Shown: positions 58,582 through 64,000 of the stretch, piece by piece
How positions within the stretch are numbered: position 1 is the first letter of the stretch
Layout of the letters: the number at the start of each line of letters is the position of its first letter
Source: Diphasiastrum complanatum
Taxonomy: Eukaryota > Streptophyta > Lycopodiopsida > Lycopodiales > Lycopodiaceae
NCBI GenBank assembly: GCA_029204225.1
Contig: CM055111.1
Span: forward strand, 47,299,224-47,363,223
Length of the DNA: 64,000 nt
Direction: 5' to 3'
Program-made: the position numbers and the translations under genes
Notes under the pieces: model-generated
Told to the model about the DNA's origin: nothing
The model's input: only the letters and a program-made list of their open reading frames with translations
The model's database searches: none

Positions 58582-59506
58582 TGTAGGTGGGTGAGACTCA
58601 TCATTTAAGACTGGTGGGACAAGAAACCCACGATGGCTTCTTCTAGGCCCTAAACGCTCTCTCTGGGGATTTGAAGTCTCTTCGTGCGGTGCTCCCTTAG
58701 ACCTAGGTTTCCTTGGTATACCTATGATGTCTCGTCTAGGGTGACACTAATGATTGATGCATAATAGATTTATCACTTACGGATAGCAATCAACTGTCGT
58801 TGCACATGCGTTTTGTGATTTTCCCACGTTATCCCATAAGTCATCCATCTTTCGTCCACTAATACTGCATATGACCTAACTAACTCTACTTGGTCGTTTT
58901 TCTGCTCAATCCTAATCCAACCATACCCATGTACAATTTTTCTTGGTTCTTTGTACCAGGTGTCGTCTCTACGGGATGCTAGGGTTGGTGGGTCGTAGGG
59001 TAATGACTTTCTACTCAGGGCTCTGGTTTTCACTTTCACCCTAGGCTTCATACAGAACCCCATTCTCTGACATGTCCCGTCACTCTATGAAAGATTTCTA
59101 GTAGTACTTGGAATCACAGCCTAAACTCCCTGCTGATGAAAATTGTATGCAGTCTCTAGTCCAAACTGTATTCCAAACTATTGGAAATAGAATGGCCTTG
59201 GCAAAGTCGGATCACATGCAGCTAGGGTTGGATCGTGAACTCATAACGTATGTTCTAGGTGTGGGATCAGCACACATCACTGTGTGATGCTAACCACTTC
59301 AACCTATGATACTTGATATCGGTTTTCTGAAAACAACGTGTGCACTAGTAGCTTGCACAACTAAGCTATCTTGCGGTTGACGGTCTAAACAGTAGAATTG
59401 TTCACAACATATGCAATCTGAGACGTATGAAATTTGTAGGCCACTGGTAGTATGACTACCCTTCAAGCAATATCTCTTATCAGGTAACTCCCAGCAGACA
59501 CACCAA
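58582..59506 (-). other. Leader of the minus-strand gypsy element
   Basis: This lies between the probable LTR end (59507) and the gag start. It contains a 96-codon minus-strand frame (59063-58773; RKSLPYDPPTLASRRDDTWY, KIVHGYGWIRIEQKNDQVEL) of unknown family. A good primer-binding site is not obvious: after ...CCTAACA the minus strand reads TTGGTGTGTCTGCTGGGAG, which only loosely resembles a tRNA-complementary site. Confidence 0.45.
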
Positions 59507-61206
59507 TGTTAGGGGTTTTTTCGACGAGGGGTTGGTTCCGTCAGAATTCCCTAAAAGGGGCAGGGCCCACAATGCCCTTACGGTAGGAACCGAGGATAGC
59601 CGTTTCCAACCCTGGTGGCTCGCTCGATCGCTCCGTGATCTTCCAGCCAATGGAAGTTTTCCAGGCTTCCAGAAGTATGGTAGAAAGAGGGTAGGTTCTG
59701 CTTCAGTCAACTTGGTCTTGGCCCAGTACTACGGTCATCCTCTCACACTACTATCGAGACTGATTCTCCTAGAACAATACTAAAACTATGACATCCCATG
59801 TCCTTGCAAGATCCACTATTGGTAGAATGCAGGGCTCTGGTGCTCTAAGGATTTCATCCAACCGCTCTATCTCGAGCATGGATATAATTCTCTGGCAGTG
59901 GTGTATCTTCAGCCCTGGCAAGATAGTAATGGTTAGATGCGAAGTACCGATGTATGGCATGTTAGGTCCTAGAGGGAGATTGGGACGCATCCCTGCCATT
60001 GTGGTGTTCAGACCATACACAAATTTTAAGGACCCTAATTATTGAAAATATTTCGGACCTTTAGAAATACGACTACCTAAAGGGTCGGTGGCATCTTAGA
60101 CCTGCTAGACCTAAGTTCTTCTTTTGAACCTCTAAATTGTTCTCATCTCTAACGGTGAACACGTGGCGGTGCATCTACATAGGTCTACTGTGTACCTAGG
60201 ATCTTCTCCTAAGTCATATCCCTGGTCTCGAATAATACTATTGTTTGATCCAGGCGACCGTATCGCTGGTTCTCTAAGTAGAAGGGGGTGGGCTCTATCT
60301 GCGTACGTGACAGAGGTGGCTTCTGTCAGATGCCAAAATCTGTCTTTTCTGAGTACATATGCTTTGAAGTAGCTGTACTCCCCACAATGTTGTGTTCTAC
60401 GTAGAGTGTCTCCAGGGAATAGATACTGGTAGAGTTCTGGGGTGAAAAAATAATAGCATGGAGGTCCTCTCTACCTCAATTGACAGATGTCACTACGCCC
60501 AGGTTGGAACTGACCCTCTTCTCCCATCATAAGGGGTCCAACTCATTATTTCTATTATCTCAATTCTAGACCCCTCCTTTGACATTAGGTTATGTGTCTG
60601 CTAAAGTCCTAGGACTGTTAAGGGTATATCCATTGAAATTGTTCAGTTTTTATTGGACACCCTAAACATTGTTTTTCTAAGTGGGGTAGGTCAAGTGAAA
60701 TGTGGTGAGTACATTACGCGTGCCATCGTGTTCACTGGATGGTAGCGTTTCCCAGATTTCGGGTCTAGGTATTTCGCTAGACAGTACCGGAAATGGTGTG
60801 CTTACTTTGCGACTTAACCGTGACAGCGTGTTTCAGCTGTTTCTGGCGGACTTCCCGCTCTGGTGTTTCACAGAAGTCCCAGTTAACACTTTCCATAATA
60901 GAGTCACAAAACGATTTCAACTTGGAAACTTCAAATAGCGTACTAACGAAGATTTTAGCACAGAGTGACTAGTGCTAGAAATCACGTAGTATCAAGCAAT
61001 TGCTTACTGTCCTATCCACAGGAAAACGATTTCATCATGAGTGAAACAACATTCAAGATTTCGGTGATTCTAGTAATTTCATGCAACTAGAAAGCATTTG
61101 TCAACTGCTCTAACAATCCTTACGTTTGTTAATTTCTAGATAATTCGACATAAGCAAGTCAAGATCTCCAACCTTAAACCATCGTATGTTGACGTGACTT
61201 ACTTGC
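59507..61206 (-). repeat. Repeat X, longest copy (1.7 kb), probable LTR of the gypsy gag element
   Basis: Begins TGTTAGGGGTTTTTTCGAC (59507; read as CCCCTAACA on the minus strand) and extends to CTTACTTGC (61206). 59593-61206 matches 39281-40897 in the same orientation, and 60168-61206 matches 45810-46846 inverted. The terminal 48 bp also recur at 32950-32997. It sits at the 5' side of the minus-strand gag, so LTR is the simplest reading. The far LTR boundary may lie inside repeat Y. Confidence 0.7.
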
Positions 61207-63888
61207 TAGTCTATACCCAATATAACATGCTTACAAAAATTTGGTACACCAAGTCACTGATGTTCACTAGCATTGCAGGCATTGTATTGTAGAATTGCTA
61301 TTAAGTCCCTTCATTATGTAACACAGGATTGCGGATCCCATACATATCCACTCTATCATGGAATGGTGTGGAACTACAACAAAAACCGATTAACTAATAA
61401 CCAGTATGCATACGAACATCATACCACATAAAAATGAGTTACCTTAGTGATGAATTGGGAAGCCTGATTGCCGCAAGAACCGCTTAGTCATGAATGCTTC
61501 TTCACTCCTTCAATCGCAATCCCTTTGCTATTTGCTACTGGTTTTGCCAATGGTGGTTGGATACATGGTGAGACCAAAGGGAAGGCAACTGGCAGGGGTG
61601 GAACATTGGCAATGACGGATATATCGGTTTACTGTTGAGCAAATCAGATTTGTCATATACAGATCCTCTCTGTCAGCGATGGAAAGACAGGGGCTTGATT
61701 CATTTCTTTTGAGCAGAAAAATCTTCAAAAGCTATCTCTCTGTCAGCGATGGACAGGACAGGACAGGCAAGGCAGGACCAACTTGAACCAGACCAGAACT
61801 TTAGAATATGTGATTCTTGATGGTTCCCAGGCCGCAGGTTCTCTTCACAGTAGGCCGCAGATCCAGTTGGTAGGTGTGAATCGACAGTAGGAGGAATTGT
61901 GGGCAACCAAAACTAGTAGACAGGCAGGTGGGCAGCCATGGACAGGTAGCGAGGAGTTACAGAGGCTGCACAGGCAGATGGCAATGGTAGGAGGTTGCAC
62001 CCCGCTCTGAATAACGCAGGCATTGGTAGGTTTCCAGTGAGCACATTGAGCGCAGAGGCAGCGGGTAGATCGTAGGGCCAGCAGAAGCGTTGGGCTGCAA
62101 GAGGCAGTTTGCAAGAGGCAGTTGATGAGGCAGCGAGCAACCGCAGGTAGGTCGCAGGTGAGGCAGTGAGGCAGAGGCAGGTGAGGCAGCGAGCAACCGC
62201 AGGTAGGTTGTAGGTGAGGCAGCGAGGCAGAGGCAGGTAGAGGTAAGGCAACGAGGGCTGCAGGAGCAGCGAACATAGGCAGGGTAGCGCACAAAGGCAG
62301 CCTCCAACGAGCTGTTCCAAGCTCTCCATAGGTGCAGCGAGGGTACAGGCCGCATACAGCAAGTGTGCAAGTCGCCGAGTCGTCTTAAATGGAAAACAGG
62401 CTTGATAGGTCCTTTGCATATTATGAGTAGCGATCATAGTCCAACGGTGGTTCCTTTCATCGCTTGTCGTCTCTGTCTCATTGTTTGATTGAGTAAATGT
62501 ACTAGTGGTGCTCACACAGCTACGAAAATGACTTATCATCACATTACACTGCTTCACTCTCCTTCTTCACATCAGAACTCAATAGGTAAACAAGCCTCTC
62601 TGAGTATTTACCTATAAACTCACTCACTCACACCCTTTTCTTCTCAAACAAACCAACACGTTCAATCTCGTTCACAAAAACCAATGTCATGACTCTTTTG
62701 AAACAAGAATCCTAACAAGAGTCCAGCCAAGCGAGAAATAATAGCCTAATCACCCAATAATGACTCTTCAATCAACTAACCAAGTAGGAAACAAGCATTA
62801 CTAAATTTCCATCCACCATCATCCAACTACAAGAATCAAACACCATCAATCCACTTCCATCATTCAACCATTAGCAAAACCTTAGTATCCCTCAATCAAT
62901 CATCAATCAAAAGACTTCTTTCTTACCATGCACAACCAAATCATACAAGCAATCACTCCAACTTCGACGTTAACCACTCAATGCACACCAAGTACTCATT
63001 TTTTTTTCTCAATGCAAAATCAAACACTCCATGATGCACTCCTACTAGAGATGAGATTCAAGCAATAACCACCAACTCCCATAGCGGAATCTAACATGGA
63101 GCAACAACATCCACAATCACTAACATCAAAATGGAACTAACTTCCAAGCATCCTCAAGCAAGGAAGTTCTCCTCAAAAAGACTCTCAACCAACATCACAT
63201 CTAAACTATCACATCAAACTCATCAAACTCTCCACTCTCAACTTAGCAACTATCAACATCATCTCATTATCCAACTATCACCTCAAACTATCACATCATT
63301 AGCCAACTATATCCAACTACCAATCAACACAAAGAGTGGCCTCCTTTTATAGTAAATCCCAAGTGTCCCCTTTCAAAATGAGGCTTTGCCAATTTTCAGG
63401 CCCTTCCAACCTTCTTTCCATTTGTCCAATCCCCATTGGCACGTACATCAAGTGGCCTCCTTGAGGGTGTAGGGGTTGGTGCCATTTAAGGCCCCTTTCC
63501 AAAACTAGCCAAGATGCTTCTTTTGTCAACAGCTAGAGAAGGTATCTACCAAACTTTGCTAGCCTCTAAGGCCTTCTTGCATTTATGATCCAAAAGGTTG
63601 TTGAAGACTCTTGCCAACCTTTCTCTCTCTTGTTAGGTGTCTTCTATTTCCCTCGATCCTCCATTTTCCTTGGCTTTTCATTTGATTTTCCTTGTAGTAT
63701 GCACAACTCGACTTTTGGTTTTTGGTTTCTCAGGATTCCCGACTGATTTGCGTACTTTGCCCATTTCTCGTAATTTGCCCAATTTTGCTCGTTAGGGTTT
63801 CTGCCAATTTTAAGTATTGCCCACAATTCACAGCTTGGGTTTTGCCCGATAAATTTTTTTCTTTGATGGCTTTTTGACTGGGGTTGAC
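61207..63888 (-). repeat. Repeat Y, copy C (inverted, 2.7 kb)
   Basis: It is the reverse complement of copy A from 43151 to 45809 and of the matching part of copy B. It keeps the full arm (62150-62700) that copy A has lost near 44385, and it lacks the extra 400-bp block of copy A. It stops at GGGGTTGAC (63888), so the outer-left part shared by A and B is absent. No recognised protein is encoded. Confidence 0.85.
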
Positions 63889-64000
63889 GTTTTTGGCATT
63901 CATGACTAGGGCTCCCACGACAACACGGTTTCCCTGAGAAATACACTGAGTGATCATATATTAGTAAAAATGGACTCAATACATGTTGAGATTTTAGCAC
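63889..64000. other. Window end, unique sequence
   Basis: The last 112 bp do not match the repeat Y copies. Nothing is recognised. Confidence 0.4.

Noticed and set aside
50000-64000. CRISPR-like or bacterial-type system
   Set aside because: The repeats are long, unevenly spaced plant transposon modules, and there are no regular short direct repeats with spacers or cas-like genes.

Overview
The window is plant nuclear DNA, most likely from a vascular plant with a large, repeat-rich genome. Two host genes can be recognised, both with GT-AG introns: a family GT14 (DUF266) glycosyltransferase and a CONSTANS-like B-box/CCT gene. Around them lie Ty1/copia, Ty3/gypsy and LINE remnants and long dinucleotide microsatellites. 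A fern or gymnosperm would fit, because the introns are long and packed with transposons, but the sequence does not settle the species. There are no operons, tRNA or rRNA genes, or CRISPR arrays.

Region 1 (1-8.7 kb, minus strand): three short exons (8442-8672, 6786-6902, 973-1073) join in phase into the N-terminal part of a GT14 glycosyltransferase. The gene runs off the left edge. Its introns of 1.5 and 5.7 kb are full of gypsy and LINE fragments and (GA)n/(TG)n tracts.

Region 2 (8.7-20.9 kb): intergenic DNA with two LINE fragments (ORF1 at 9.6-10.2 kb; ORF1 plus endonuclease at 13.6-14.7 kb), two decayed copia remnants and several short tandem duplications. Several LINE fragments start exactly at a dinucleotide microsatellite.

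Region 3 (20.9-29.0 kb): a CONSTANS-like gene of the single-B-box, COL16-like type, with B-box, middle region and a CCT domain split by an intron. Its first recognisable exon is interrupted by a structurally complete 6,158-bp copia element at 21316-27473. That element has two 682-bp LTRs differing at five positions by eye, a GTTAT target duplication, a tRNA-Met-type primer site, a polypurine tract and one uninterrupted 1,322-codon gag-pol frame. The host gene also carries a frame break in the B-box and an in-frame stop beside the insertion site, so it is called a pseudogene.

Region 4 (29-39 kb): gene-poor DNA with a 154-bp foldback sequence, then at least four copia pieces in both orientations. 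One of them, with a 255-bp LTR, sits inside another.

Region 5 (39-64 kb): large repeated modules. Repeat X (about 1.0-1.7 kb, probably gypsy LTR) and repeat Y (about 2.8-3.0 kb, with internal inverted arms) occur in direct and inverted copies. Together they form an imperfect inverted repeat of about 3.7 kb (43.15-46.85 kb against 60.17-63.89 kb). Two different gypsy gag genes lie nearby. Between the arms are a minus-strand block of unrecognised coding-like segments (50.0-53.9 kb) and a 374-bp direct-repeat pair flanking a 1.7-kb interior. All calls come from reading the sequence and family knowledge; no database search was run.
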